64,000 nt of DNA from Semisulcospira habei. Lineage: Eukaryota > Mollusca > Gastropoda > Semisulcospiridae. The position numbers were made by a program, and so were the translations under genes. How positions within the stretch are numbered: position 1 is the stretch's first letter; each line of letters starts with the position of its first letter. The notes under the pieces are model-generated. The model was not told the DNA's origin. It did not search any database and was given only the letters and a program-made list of their open reading frames with translations. Where the stretch lies: contig BTPG01000007.1 of the NCBI GenBank assembly GCA_036245525.1, positions 120,236,132-120,300,131 on the forward strand, in the 5' to 3' direction. Positions 52,547 through 64,000 of the stretch are shown piece after piece.

Positions 52547-53464
52547 TTGAGCCCGGCCAGCAGAGACTTGCGCCCCGGCGTTCGAAGTCCAGCCACGGAC
52601 TGGACACCTCCCGTTCCGCCAACAGCTCCAGACACTCTCGCTCACCTGACGAGCGCCGTCCCTGACCCTCCTCGTCCTCATTGCACGCCACCTCGTCGCG
52701 CGCTCCCGCTTTCGACACCGATCATCTTCTCCCCAGTGGCGCCCCGCCAGGAGTTCACGTGTGAGGGATCGTCGTCCCCGCTCCCAGGCATCACAGTCGC
52801 TCCCCCCTGTGACAGACGCCCGCCGCTGCGTTCATCGCCCCCTCGCCATCGAAACGTCTTGTTCCTGGAGAGCTGTGAGCCGCGGGATAGCCGTTTTACG
52901 TCTCATCAGGCCCCTGCGACTGAGGGTTCCTCCCACACGCGCTTCCGCCCCATGGACGACGAGGCTCTGAGTCTACTCCCCAAGGACTCCGTCTCGGCCC
53001 TGTGCGAAGTTGATAGCCGCTCACCCTCGTCCCGCTCCCGCGACGACCCGGACTCCCCTAGGCTTCCGTCGGCTTCTCGTGCAGAGACGCTGCTGGCCCT
53101 CGATGAGGCCGCTAGGATTATCGCCGCGACCCTTCCTGCAGACGCCTGCCCCACGTCCCCCCCCTCCCCCCAGGGGAAGGTCTCCACCTTCGTCGACGCG
53201 GGCCATCAAATAAAGAAGTTCAAGTCCCTCCCCCAGCCGCCCGGCTTCAAAGACCTGCGAGATGCCTTCTCCGCCCACATCCAGCAAGCCGCCAGTCGCG
53301 ATACCGATTACTTCTCGGACCGTAGGTGGCCAGCCGGACTTGACATCGCTTTCCGCTGCGAAGCAGTCGTTCTCCGCCACTCTCCCTCCGGTGGATCCTC
53401 CAGCCTTGGTGCAAGCGGGCGGCCCCACTCTGCTCAGACGTTCCTTCCCCCGCGGGTTGGATAG
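52547..53464 (+). pseudogene. D3 Gag-like region
   Basis: Blocks DEALSLLPKDSVSALCEVD, TLLALDEAARIIAATLPAD, FKSLPQPPGFKDLRDAFSAH and YFSDRRWPAGLDIAF match D2. The frame shifts near 53345. The C-terminal Gag blocks (RTATLLRNTLACLGFLELL, ANRAAYHSSVNAMAAAANCD) continue in the frame of the pol ORF. Confidence 0.7.
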
Positions 53465-55565
53465 GACAGCTACCCTCCTCCGTAACACCTTGGCTTGTTT
53501 GGGGTTCCTGGAGCTCCTGACTCAAGCCTTCGTTCGCCGCATTGAGGACGCCTGGCATCCATCGATCACACCCCTACTGGGAGACCTCCTCGCTCTCGCG
53601 GAAGTGGCCAACCGGGCGGCATACCATTCTTCGGTCAATGCCATGGCAGCTGCCGCCAATTGCGACTTGATGTGTCAGGATTCCTTGCTTCAAGCCTGCC
53701 TTGGGATGCCTCCTGATCTGCGTACTCAGCTGCGTCACGCCCCCCTTGGAGGTACTCTGCTCTTCGGCGACTCATGGCAATTGGTGAAGGACGCCAACTT
53801 CGACCGCTGGCCCCGCAACGCTGCCCCCCCCCTCCCCCGCGCTTTCCAGCTGCCCGCAAGGCCGTGGGTCGCGCCCTGCGGACGTCAAGACCTTCCTCCG
53901 CTTCCGCCCCTGCACCCTCTCGGGCCCCCCAGCGGACCCCCGCCTTCGGCCGTGCTAGACCTGTCCGGTCCCATGCCCCTGCCTGGCTTGGCCCTGCCCG
54001 CCACCCTGGGTGCGGGCAGGCCCCCTGACTTCTCCCCACTTCAGCCTCCGCCGACCACTCTGGGGTCCCCAGTCGGCGGGATGCTAGTCCTCTACAGCGA
54101 TAGGTGGCTCTCGCTGTTTCCCGACAACCCGTGGATACGCTCCACCATTGCCGACGGCCTTCGGATTGTCTTCCGCTGCTACGACGCTCACCCCTTTGGA
54201 CTGAGATTCCAAGCGACCACCTCAAGGCCTCCGCAGAAGGCTGCCACAGAGGCAGTGCGGCACCCCAACTCTCCAGCCTTCTACAGCCGCCTCTTCGTCG
54301 TGCCAAAGCCAGGCGGGAAGTGGCGACCTGTCATCGATCTCTCGGCTCTGAACAAGCATATCTCAGCCCCGACCTTTTGTATGGAGACCGCCAGGGCCCT
54401 GATGGCCGCCATGCAGCCCGGAGACTTCGCGGTCAGCCTGGACTTGTCCGACGCGTATCTCCACGTCCCGATGCACCAGGCCTCCAGGAGATACCTCCGT
54501 TTCGCAGTCGACGGTGTCATCTACCAGTTTCGGGCCCTCCCATTTGGTGTCAACCTCAGCCCTTGGGTGTTCACCCGCATCATGGACGCCGTAGTGGCCA
54601 AGGCCCGACAATCGTCTTCCAGTCCGACGTCAAACTACTTAGACGACCTCCTCCTACGCAGCCAGTCGGAGGCCGACCTGACGATGGACAGGGATGCACT
54701 GCTTCGCTTGTTATCGCGCTTGGGCTTCCTGATTAACGCGGGCAAGTCGGTCCTCACTCCTTCACGCCGTTTTGTCCATCTCAGCATGGAATTTGCAAAC
54801 GACCTCAACCGAGTACGTCTACCAGAGCCGCGGATACAGAAGGTTGCCGCCCTAGCCGGCCAGTTAGCCCAGGAGGATAGCGGCCCCCGCCAGAGTGTGG
54901 CTTTAGCTTCTCAGCTTAATGAACGCTGCCGCGGATCTTCTCCCCCTCGGTCGTCTTTACTCCCAGCTGCAGCTGCACCTCCTGCTCCATTGGCATCTGT
55001 CCTCCGGCGACATAGCTGCCCTGGTGCCAGTGACTCAGATGCTGCGTCCCCATCTTTGGCATTGAACGGACACTTCATGGCTCGCCTCGGGAGTCACCCT
55101 GGCCTCTCCGCCCCCGCAGCTCTCCCTCTGTGTCGATGCAAGTCTCTCCGGTTGGGGTGGCCACCTACTGCCACGGTTCCTCACGACGTCCGGCCCCTGG
55201 CTACCGGAGCTGGCGGACACACACATCAACTGGTTGGAGATGCTAACAGTCTGGCAAGCCCTCAGAGCGTGGGAAGCTCACCTGCATCACCAGGAGCTAC
55301 TCGTCCTCTCGGACAACATGACGGTGGTGTCCTACATTCAGAAACAGGGCGGGACGCGCTTCCCCGACCTGTGCATGCTCCTCTACCATCTGATGCGCTG
55401 GTGCGAGGACCGCGGCATTTCTCTCCGAGCCCGACACATTCCAGGATACCTGAACGTTTTGGACGACTCTTTTTCCCAGCGCGGCCAGTTTCTGCACACG
55501 GAATGGACGCTCTGCAGGGACATCTTTCGGATGATCTACGCTCATTGGGAGTCTCCTATGAATGA
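53262..55565 (+). CDS. D3 Gag C-terminus fused to reverse transcriptase
   Basis: A 767-codon open frame. The Gag end occupies roughly residues 65-215. The RT follows: SPAFYSRLFVVPKPGGKWRP, VIDLSALNKH, VSLDLSDAYLHVPMH, YQFRALPFGVNLSPWVFTRI and SNYLDDLLLRS (the YxDD active site, about 54637-54660). After about 54930 the frame no longer follows the family. The true thumb/RNase H frame is a neighbouring one. The RT catalytic core is intact. Confidence 0.8.
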   Translation: MPSPPTSSKPPVAIPITSRTVGGQPDLTSLSAAKQSFSATLPPVDPPALVQAGGPTLLRRSFPRGLDRTATLLRNTLACLGFLELLTQAFVRRIEDAWHPSITPLLGDLLALAEVANRAAYHSSVNAMAAAANCDLMCQDSLLQACLGMPPDLRTQLRHAPLGGTLLFGDSWQLVKDANFDRWPRNAAPPLPRAFQLPARPWVAPCGRQDLPPLPPLHPLGPPSGPPPSAVLDLSGPMPLPGLALPATLGAGRPPDFSPLQPPPTTLGSPVGGMLVLYSDRWLSLFPDNPWIRSTIADGLRIVFRCYDAHPFGLRFQATTSRPPQKAATEAVRHPNSPAFYSRLFVVPKPGGKWRPVIDLSALNKHISAPTFCMETARALMAAMQPGDFAVSLDLSDAYLHVPMHQASRRYLRFAVDGVIYQFRALPFGVNLSPWVFTRIMDAVVAKARQSSSSPTSNYLDDLLLRSQSEADLTMDRDALLRLLSRLGFLINAGKSVLTPSRRFVHLSMEFANDLNRVRLPEPRIQKVAALAGQLAQEDSGPRQSVALASQLNERCRGSSPPRSSLLPAAAAPPAPLASVLRRHSCPGASDSDAASPSLALNGHFMARLGSHPGLSAPAALPLCRCKSLRLGWPPTATVPHDVRPLATGAGGHTHQLVGDANSLASPQSVGSSPASPGATRPLGQHDGGVLHSETGRDALPRPVHAPLPSDALVRGPRHFSPSPTHSRIPERFGRLFFPARPVSAHGMDALQGHLSDDLRSLGVSYE
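55110..55560 (+). pseudogene. D3 RNase H
   Basis: LCVDASLSGWGGHLLP, INWLEMLTVWQALRAW, LLVLSDNMTVVSYIQKQG and ARHIPGYLNVLDDSFSQRGQ carry the RNase H acidic residues. Most lies in the open frame 55234-55914, and the first motif is in the same frame upstream of its ATG. Confidence 0.75.
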
Positions 55566-55869
55566 CCAGCTTCCCCTCTTCGTCTCCCCGATCCCCGACC
55601 CCCTTGCCAAGTGGTCGATGCGCTCTCCATTCCCTGGGTCGGTCTCATCGCGTACGCTTACCCCCGACTGTTCTCATCCCCAAAGTCCTCCTCAAGCTTC
55701 GAGGATGCAATGCGGTCATCTTGTTGGTCGCCCCGTTCTCCTGGAACCGCTCTTGGACCACCGACGTCCTCAGCCTCACCACGGGTCCCCCCCCCCATGC
55801 TGCTGCCTATACCGAGCACCATGCTCAAGCAACCCCACCAGCCTCTGTTCCACCCGTGCCCGGAGCGGC

Positions 55870-56936
55870 CCCTTCTTCACGCTTGGAGATTGTGCGGCAA
55901 GCCCTCACCTTTAGAGGCTTCTCAAGTGCAGCAGTGGAGGCGATCGCTACTGCCCGCAGACCCTCGACCAGACGTGTCTACGAGGGAAAATGGCGAGTCC
56001 TGTGCTCCTGGTGCGACGACCAACGCCTCGCCCCCACCGAACTGATGAATCCCCAGCTCGCGGACTTCTTCCTCTGGCTCTTTGGAGACCAAGAGTTGGC
56101 CCCTATCACCATCAGGGGGTACCTGTCCATAATTGCTGACACATACCGGCACCTCGGCCAACCGGATCCCGGCGACTGCAAAGACCTCGCGACCTTTTGA
56201 CTCACTTCGGCCTGCAGTGACCAGTTTCCCGCTCGCTCATTCCTCGCTGGGACCTACCCTGGGTACTGACGTGGCTTAACTCTGCCAGGTTCGAACCGCT
56301 GCCCTTGGCTCGCTTCACGGATGTGACTCGGAAGACATGCTTCCTGTTGGCCCTTACCACCGCGGCCCGAGTTGGCGAGCTATACGCGCTGTCAGCGCAC
56401 CCTGCGTGCCTGCTGTTCAGAGTGGATGGTTCAATACAGCTCCTCACGGACCCTGCCATCCTTGCCAAGACTAGGTCTTCTCTGACCGCGCCACAGGTGA
56501 TCACCTTATGGCCGCTGAGAAACGTAAACTTTCCTCGGGAGACCACGCAACAAGATCCTGTGCGTGCCCTTCTCGTTTACCTGCGACGATCCAAAGCTGT
56601 TCGGAGAGGATGCTCACGCCTCTTCCTACCATTGAAACCCAGCAGATCTCACATAACAGCCCAGACGATATCTTCCTGGCTATGCTGGGTCATAGGTCCC
56701 CGCAGGGAGCAAAGAGGCTTCAAATAAACACACACGAGGTACGAGCCATGGCCACGAGCGTCGCGTTTGACTGGAACTGCGCTGTCAAAGACATCGTGGC
56801 GGCCGTGGGCTGGAAGACAGAATCGACCTTCGCCCGCTTCTACCTCAGGGATCTGGCAGGCCAGCGAGACAACCTCGCACTGGTGGGTGACATCTCTGCG
56901 GCGCAACACTCCCACCCAGCACCACAGGCGCCGTAG
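55870..56936 (+). pseudogene. D3 tyrosine recombinase, frameshifted
   Basis: LEIVRQALTFRGFSSAAVEA, RVYEGKWRVLCSWC and the SIIADTYRHLGQ block (frame of 55562-56200), then TRKTCFLLALTTAARVGELY with the catalytic Arg (56305-56727), then HEVRAMATSVAF, AAVGW and FARFYLRDL with Tyr (56508-56936). All catalytic residues are present, but over three frames. Confidence 0.8.
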
Positions 56937-57045
56937 GTACGCACTTGGCTAAAATTGTCGGGAGTCTGGTTAACCCCTTACAGGGGGGGGGGGGGTGGGG
57001 TGTTGGGGATGTTTTGAACGCGGCACCCGCCTCCTTATCGCAATT

Positions 57046-57392
57046 CTTCCTATTAGTCATGTCATCGGTAAAGTTTTTGAGGAAACAAATTAAGTTTTCT
57101 CGAAAATATATTTAAAAAAAAAATACTTACTGATGACATGACTCGGAGGACCCTCCCTTGCCACTGGCGAGCTAAGTATTCTGACTGGTTTGATCTACCA
57201 TGTGACCCGGAACCGGTAGGGCAGGGACGGGAGACAACTCTCGGCCCCTCTGGGGGTTCCCCGAGTGCCTCCCGGGTTGTGTTGTAACACAACGGGTTCT
57301 TAGGCTAAAATTGAGCAAGTAGTAGACACTTCCTATTAGTCATGTCATCGGTAAGTATTTTCCAAAAAAATATATTTTAGAGAAAAATAAAT
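57046..57392 (+). repeat. D3 internal complementary region and right inverted repeat
   Basis: CCTATTAGTCATGTCATCGG followed by GAGGAAACAAATTAAG is the inverse of the D3 left end, and the next ~40 bp are the inverse of its right end. The right repeat follows with CCCGTTGTGTTACAAC-type words in inverse. Confidence 0.8.
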
Positions 57393-57700
57393 TTTTAAAA
57401 AAATACTTACCAATGGCATTACTTGAATGGCCCTCCCGCCTACCCCGCTTGCCGCCGGAGCGCTATAGCGTTTGACTGGCGTGGCACCACTGCACACATA
57501 CCCAGATGGGGAGGGAAGGGAGGCTACTCAGGGTTCCTTGGTAACGGCTCTGTAGAGTCGCCTCCCTGGCTGTGTATGTATACACAACAGATTCTTAAAC
57601 TGAAATCGTTAAGCAAAGTGTATCTTCCACATAGTAATGCCATCGGTAAGTATTTTTCGAAAATATACATTTTAGAGAAAAATACATTTTTTTCTGTAAT
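57393..57700 (+). mobile_element. DIRS element D1, right inverted repeat
   Basis: Begins with ATACTTACCAATGGCATTAC, the second half of the D1 internal complementary region. It continues as the inverse of the left repeat at 36581 (GGCTACTCAGGGTTCCTTGG against its complement) and ends after TAATGCCATCGGTAAGTATT at about 57655-57700. Confidence 0.8.
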
Positions 57701-59169
<1,469 letters not shown>

Positions 59170-59390
59170 TTAACCCTTTTAATCCCAACACCCTACAGCA
59201 GGAGACTGATTGACAATGATAATTCAAGGGTAGTGCCAGATTAGCTTGGCATCAGAAGGTGTCAAGCTAATCTGGCACTACCCTTGAATTATCACGGTCA
59301 GTCCACTTCCTGCAACTGGTACATAGTCATTCAGTAACTGTAATACTTCAAGAAAATTGGGAAAAGCACCCGTGGGCCTAAAAGGGTTAA
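59170..59390. repeat. TTAA/CCC-type MITE with central hairpin
   Basis: Termini TTAACCCTTTTAATCCC and GGCCTAAAAGGGTTAA. Hairpin 59218-59293 with arms AATTCAAGGGTAGTGCCAGA and its inverse, in which the core has changed symmetrically on both arms relative to other copies. Confidence 0.85.
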
Positions 59391-59540
59391 TGATGTACAA
59401 TTTTTATATCCTAGTGATGAGCCTGGTGTACTATAAAAATATTGCAGTGGTGTCGCACAAATCTTTTAATGTTGACCTTGGGGCTAAGAGTGTTCCGTGT
59501 ACAACTGTAATTTATTAAAATGGTATTGTATTATGTTTAG

Positions 59541-59641
59541 ATGTCTGCAGTAACCCCAATCTGAGTGCTCCTGAGCATCGCGGCCTTCCCTTGCTGCTGG
59601 TTTTGGGGTACAGTAATGGTGTTCAGATCTGGCACATCACA
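59541..59641 (+). CDS. BCAS3: BCAS3 coding exon 4
   Basis: Acceptor TTATGTTTAG and donor ACA/GTAAGT. It starts in phase 1 and reads DVCSNPNLSAPEHRGLPLLL then VLGYSNGVQIWHIT, matching vertebrate PPLLIMIGYSDGMQVWSI, the first blade of the propeller. It ends in phase 0. It follows the DIRS-filled intron 3. Confidence 0.9.
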
Positions 59642-59705
59642 GTAAGTGTAACATTGGTTGTTCACTTGTTGTCCTGTTCAGCCATGACACAGAGCAGGAG
59701 ACAGG

Positions 59706-59835
59706 TTAACCTTGTAAGTTCAATGTTGTTGCCAGAAGAGCTTGGCACCAAGAGGTGCCAAACTGTTCTGGCACCACCCTTGAACTATCATGGCCAGTCT
59801 ATCTCCTAAACATACATTTGAGCTCATTGTGTTAA
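59706..59835. repeat. Short TTAA MITE in BCAS3 intron 4
   Basis: Bounded by TTAACC and GTTAAG. Hairpin 59716-59789 with GAGCTTGGCACCAAGAGGTG at its tip. The left side is shortened compared with other copies. Confidence 0.65.
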
Positions 59836-60331
59836 GAGGTCTCGTGAGCACTGGTTGAAAGTTTTCAGTGTGTATAGGTGCTTGGATGGGAAATTCATGA
59901 AAAAATGTTGAAAAATAAATGTTTAGTGTGGTGGCTGCCTGCAAATTTCACTGCCAGTCATGGAGATTGGCAGAGAATATCTTTTCAGTCCAGTACGGTC
60001 TCTGAACCTACCAAAAGCGGATATTTTTTTCTGCTAATGGGCAGTCAGTGTTGTGTATAAACATCATCTATTGTTTAACCAATATATTTTATGTGAAAAT
60101 AAGTTGCAGATAGGGATTGTCTTGTTAATTGTAATTTTCTTGTTAACTTGTGTGGATTTGTGTGACATTAGACAGTAAACTTTAGTTATTACAAAATTTG
60201 GATTAGTAACACTTTTTTCAGATGCCCTTACTGCACTCTTTGCATGTAAATTATAACTTATATTAACAATCTTCAGATAAAACAGCAAGTCCCCTGGAAT
60301 TTTGTTATATTGACAGTGCACTTTTTTTCAG

Positions 60332-60468
60332 CATCAAGGGGAAGCACTGGAGGTTTTGTCTCTGCGGCAAGGACCGATCTGTGTGCTGCGAGTTCTCCCA
60401 ACACCTCCACCGGAAAATGATGCATTCTCCAACAGGCGCCCTCTCATGGCTGTCTGCGACTCATCCAG
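60332..60468 (+). CDS. BCAS3: BCAS3 coding exon 5
   Basis: Acceptor CTTTTTTTCAG and donor CAG/GTACAC. It reads HQGEALEVLSLRQGPICVLR, then VLPTPPPENDAFSNRRPLMA and VCDSSR. This is colinear with vertebrate [21 protein letters not shown] and KRPLLGVC. It ends in phase 2. Further exons lie beyond the window, since intron 5 is occupied by another DIRS element. Confidence 0.9.
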
Positions 60469-61339
60469 GTACACTGATGAGCAAAACAAACATGACATCA
60501 TTTGAGTCACCAAAACATTTAACCCTTTGGCTGAGGGTAGAGGCTTAAAGGCCCTAAGCGCTTCTGTAGCATTCTCAGCATTGCATAAAACCATCTGACA
60601 AATATCAACACCTGTTTTATAATGCCTCCGAGTGGCTATGTTTGTTATTTTGTTCATAACTACCTGATTTAGTGATTACATCACATTGTGTCTGTTTTAC
60701 CGCTTATGCATTGCTCAACTCCACCAAGTGTCAGAGCCGAGGTAAAAGCTATTTATAGCTCCAAACTCCAGGTCCTGGAGCAAACCATCCACCCACTTCC
60801 CTTCCCCTCCTCTCCCCTCCAACCCTATAGCTCATCATTACGCTTGCGAATTTAGAAGGGAGTTTAAGGACACCCCTTTCATTTTCTTTTATTTTCTCAA
60901 AATCATTACCGATGACATTACTACCAGGAAGCTTCGCTTAGCATATCAATTTTAGCCCAAAAACTTACTGTGATACTCTAGGGAGGCAACCACTGGTGTG
61001 CCATTACCAGGGCACTCCCGAGTGGCCTCCCGTACTAACGTATCCGGTGGCGCACTCACCCTTTCCCGCCAGTATCTTCGCTTAGCTGAGTCAGACCACT
61101 CGTGTGCACTTGTGCTCCGCTGGTAGTTGGTGAACTCTTCTTACGTGGACTTACCGTAAGAAAAAAGAAAAAAAAAAAGAAAAAGAAAGAAAAAAAGGAG
61201 GATTCTTCTGTGTGTGTGTGGTGCTTGGTGCAGGGATTATTTGGTGTTGGTCTTGTGGATTACGGACTTGGGACATGGCAAGGTAAAGCTTCGGTTACTA
61301 TAAGCCTCAGCAGGCGTTTCTGTTTTACCGGGTCGCATC

Positions 61340-62173
61340 TTGGGCCTTGTTGTTTGTACGCGACCGACTGGGAATTCGGACCCTCCAAGGAGGTTTCGAG
61401 CACTCATAATGAATGGCCTATTGTCTGTCCTATGTTTCAGTGCTCAGGTGAGGACCTGCACCAAGTGTGGCGATTTCCAGTGGCAGAGTGATGTACACGA
61501 TGTCTGCCTTCCCTGCTCGGGCTGTTCCTCCAGTCGACCCTACATTCGTTGCACGGCGTGGAAAAAAGACCAGTGGTCGCAGCTATGGGTGTTCTACCAC
61601 AGAGAGAGACCTGCACGCAAGCTGATATCGACCGCAACCATTGAAATGAAGCAGAGAAATGCTAATTCGAACATCATGTGCTTGTTGGCACAAAAGAGGG
61701 TACTGCTGCCCCCTCTGGTGCCTATTAATGAGCTGCCACGTCCCCAGTGGGCGTTGGAGACTACAGGCAGCGGACGAGACTCGCCATCTCGCATAGCACC
61801 GAGAGCTCAGAGCCATAATTCCGCAAAAATGTCACCTGTCCATGGCACGCCACCTTATGTCAAACAGGCAGTAAGAGCTCGGTCCCCCAGCATGGATTAT
61901 TTTGGGTCTCGTACTTGCCCTCCTGGCAGGCAGAGAACTCAGGCAGCAGCCTCTGAGACAGTTGGACCTTCCGGCCTTAAGAGGGACCAGCAACGCGACA
62001 GGCCCACACCTACAAGGCAATGCTCAGAGGGGGATCGGAGAGTAAGTCGCCGACAAGACAGGCCAAGGGAGTATCCTCCGGGGTCCCTACTTCGAGGGTG
62101 GAGCCATGGAGAGTGCTCCACCAGCACTGACAACTGCCTCCGCGGTAAGAGTGGAGTCAGTGCATATGGCTGA
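61340..62173 (+). CDS. D5 Gag-like N-terminal ORF
   Basis: 277 codons with RTCTKCGDFQWQSDVHDVCL then PCSGCSSSRPYIRCTAWKKD, the best-preserved example of the CxxC...CxxC motif. A basic Ser/Arg/Pro-rich tail follows. The likely start codon or splice acceptor just before the motif is not clear. Confidence 0.6.
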   Translation: MGLVVCTRPTGNSDPPRRFRALIMNGLLSVLCFSAQVRTCTKCGDFQWQSDVHDVCLPCSGCSSSRPYIRCTAWKKDQWSQLWVFYHRERPARKLISTATIEMKQRNANSNIMCLLAQKRVLLPPLVPINELPRPQWALETTGSGRDSPSRIAPRAQSHNSAKMSPVHGTPPYVKQAVRARSPSMDYFGSRTCPPGRQRTQAAASETVGPSGLKRDQQRDRPTPTRQCSEGDRRVSRRQDRPREYPPGSLLRGWSHGECSTSTDNCLRGKSGVSAYG

Positions 62174-62961
62174 CAAGATGGGCTGTCCTTCTGAGGGCAG
62201 GATTCTGGTAATATACACCCCTGTCTTGATTATAATGGAAATGGAAGGCGTTCAAAGGAGCAATTGAAGGAACGAGCACGCAAGGAACGATCATGCAAGG
62301 AAACGGTGCGTGGAGGACACAGTTCGCTTGGTAACGTATCATCTTCCCTTTCCTCTTCTCCCGATCGGCTGACAGGTTCTAGCGTGTCAAGGCGGCGATC
62401 TTCGTCTCGACGTCGGGCTAATGAGACTACAGCTAGGAGCAGTAGATCGTGGGATCAGTTTCGCAGGAACGACGCGGCAGTGGAGAGGCAGTTTTGACAT
62501 CCGCGCAGAGATTTCTCGGACGGCAGCGCTTGGACGAAGGATCCTTCCTTCAGACATCGACGCAGTTCGTACAGCCGAACCGAGGACCGCGGATACAGTT
62601 TTCCTACTGGATCGCCACGGCACTCGGTGCGTCCGCCGACAGTGGTAGCTTCTTTTCAGCGCGAGGTGCAGGACGAGGAGGTACTCAGTCGACACCTGGA
62701 CGACTCGGTGTCTGCTCTGGGAGAGGACGACGATCGACCGACCTCAACGCACAGGGATTCTGCACATTCGGCTGCCTTGTTGGATGTGACTCTGTCTTCT
62801 CTTACTCGCCAGTCTTTGGAGGAGGCGTCTCGTCTTATTGCTTCCTTTCTTCCTTCGGAATACTACCCCGCTCACCGTGAGGAGCCCGCGAGGTTGACAC
62901 CATACAGCCCGGTCCAGTCCCTCAGCCGGCGGGGTTCCAGGATCTAGCGGAGGCGTTTTCG

Positions 62962-63480
62962 GTGCATCTGCGGTTGGACGGCTTCGGAGACAAGAATTTC
63001 TTCTCAGACTCATGGTGGCCGGATGGGATGGATGTCACCTTTTGGCAACAGTGGTATGCTGGTCACTCGCAGACGTTTTCCTGTGCACTTCCGGCAGTGG
63101 ATAAAGATGCGTTGGTACAGGCGGGCGCCCAGTGTTCGCTGACAAAAGGACTGGATAAGACGGCTTCGTTGGTTCGCAACTCACTGGCCTGTACAGGATT
63201 TCTGGAGATGGCGACGCAGTCCTTGGTCAAGTGCCTGGAGAACACTTGGGACCTTTCCGTGTCGGCTCCCCTATGTGAGATCCATACGGTGTTGGTGGCA
63301 GCAAACAGGGCGGCTTTCCATTTGTCGGTCAACTCTATGGCGGCAGCTTCCAACTGTGACTTGCTGCGACGAGACAAGCTCTTGAGACTATGCCCTACTG
63401 TACCAGCTATGGTGAAGTCGCAGCTGCGAGCGGCACCTCTGGGAGGTACTCTGCTTTTGGACCTACTTTGCTGTCGGTGA
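62962..63480 (+). CDS. D5 Gag-like C-terminal ORF
   Basis: Contains FFSDSWWPDGMDVTFWQQWY, AGHSQTFSCALPAVD, LDKTASLVRNSLACTGFLEM and ANRAAFHLSVNSMAAASNCD, colinear with D2 Gag. The frame is lost near 63465, before RT. Confidence 0.65.
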   Translation: MHLRLDGFGDKNFFSDSWWPDGMDVTFWQQWYAGHSQTFSCALPAVDKDALVQAGAQCSLTKGLDKTASLVRNSLACTGFLEMATQSLVKCLENTWDLSVSAPLCEIHTVLVAANRAAFHLSVNSMAAASNCDLLRRDKLLRLCPTVPAMVKSQLRAAPLGGTLLLDLLCCR

Positions 63481-64000
63481 GGGAGTCTTCCAGGGAGCCT
63501 TGGCCAGCTCCTCCTGCTACTGTCACTGCCCGCTTTCAGTCAGCCCGCAGAGCTTTGGGTCATGCCCTGCGCCACGTTAGACCCTCCTCCTCGCGCCCAG
63601 CACGAGGCCGAGGCGGTAGCTTTCCCCGTCCAGCGCGTTCGAGCGCTTTCCCCTCCAATTCCTGGTCCAGAGGCACTCGGAAGTGAGGGCGCGGCTGGGT
63701 TCGATGACCGGCTTCCGACCCTCCCGCCGATTTCTGTTGGGTCTCCGGTCGGCGGGAGGCTAGCACAGTACAGCAGCGAGTGGCGGCAGCTGTTCTCGGA
63801 CGACCCATGGATTCTGTTGACTGTCTCCGAGAAACTTTGGATTTCCTTCCAGTCTCCCCCTCCGTTGAGAATTTATCCGCTTTGGATGCGAATACCAGGA
63901 GAAGTGGACAAGCCTTCTGCCTTGCAAAGCGAGGTTATGGCTCTGCGACAGAAGAAAGCCACGGAGGTAGTTTTGCAGCCCGACTCCCCGGGATTCTACA

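Larger units (their letters stand above)
51165..57393 (+). mobile_element. DIRS element D3, nested in D1
   Basis: The left repeat starts TTTGTTTCCTCAAAATCATT and contains CCGATGACATGACTAATAGG. The right repeat (57135-57360) is its inverse. An internal complementary region lies at 57046-57140. It interrupts D1 exactly between the two halves of the D1 internal complementary region. It is the most complete copy: Gag, RT, RNase H and recombinase are all present with frameshifts. Confidence 0.9.
60884..64000 (+). mobile_element. DIRS element D5, left part, cut by window end
   Basis: The left repeat begins ATTTTCTCAAAATCATTACC then GATGACATTACTACCAGG, like D3. Gag-like frames follow. Near 63700 comes a GSPVGGRLAQYSSEWRQLF block, and finally the RT start (EVVLQPDSPGFY) at the window edge. 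It lies in BCAS3 intron 5. Confidence 0.85.

Noticed and set aside
53635..54306. Long - strand frame opposite D3 pol (223 codons)
   Set aside because: It is an antisense shadow of GC-rich coding sequence with no motif.

Overview
This is an animal genome window, most likely a mollusc and perhaps a gastropod. That placement is an inference from the repeat repertoire: DIRS retrotransposons, several LINE types, TTAA-flanked MITEs and a RAG1-N-like fragment. The only clear host protein-coding gene is the 5' part of BCAS3 on the + strand. Five coding exons (33204-33271, 34105-34159, 36041-36116, 59541-59641, 60332-60468) splice in phase into a protein closely resembling the N-terminus of vertebrate BCAS3. 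A tRNA-Thr(AGT) gene lies about 400 bp upstream on the - strand. Almost everything else is mobile DNA in several nested layers.

Region 1-6600: a duplicated ~1.5 kb segment (second copy 23666-25170) carries TTAA MITEs and is split by a 4.1 kb LINE insertion (674-4796, - strand). That insertion has a 7-bp target duplication and a tRNA-like module at its 5' end. Region 6600-17454: one 10,855-bp DNA transposon with long inverted repeats and a 6-bp target duplication GACGTG. It interrupts an older LINE tail. It holds exons of a decayed transposase-like gene with a helix-turn-helix exon (IS3EU-like is my hypothesis), a LINE remnant, a SINE, MITEs and a 55-bp minisatellite. Region 17.5-23 kb: MITEs, a 552-bp element inside a MITE, and a gene for a zinc-finger / tyrosine-recombinase-like / SANT-like protein broken by one frameshift (20440-22853). 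Region 25-32.6 kb: an L2-like LINE with an exact 372-bp internal duplication, a 550-bp retroposon with a 12-bp target duplication, and a 5'-truncated RTE-like LINE with a 15-bp target duplication.

Region 36-60 kb is BCAS3 intron 3 (23.4 kb), filled by DIRS-type retrotransposons. Element D1 is in three pieces (36581-39328, 48930-51160, 57393-57700). It is broken in its RT by a segment that contains the RAG1-N-like fragment, a second copy of the 550-bp retroposon, and DIRS element D2 (41388-48706), which itself carries a second RTE copy. D3 (about 51165-57393) sits inside the internal complementary region of D1. D5 begins at about 60884 in intron 5 and runs off the window. The DIRS elements encode Gag-like proteins, RT, RNase H and tyrosine recombinase, with many frameshifts. 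A recurrent feature is a ~75-bp near-perfect hairpin present at more than 15 sites, mostly inside TTAA-flanked MITEs with two different kinds of terminus.
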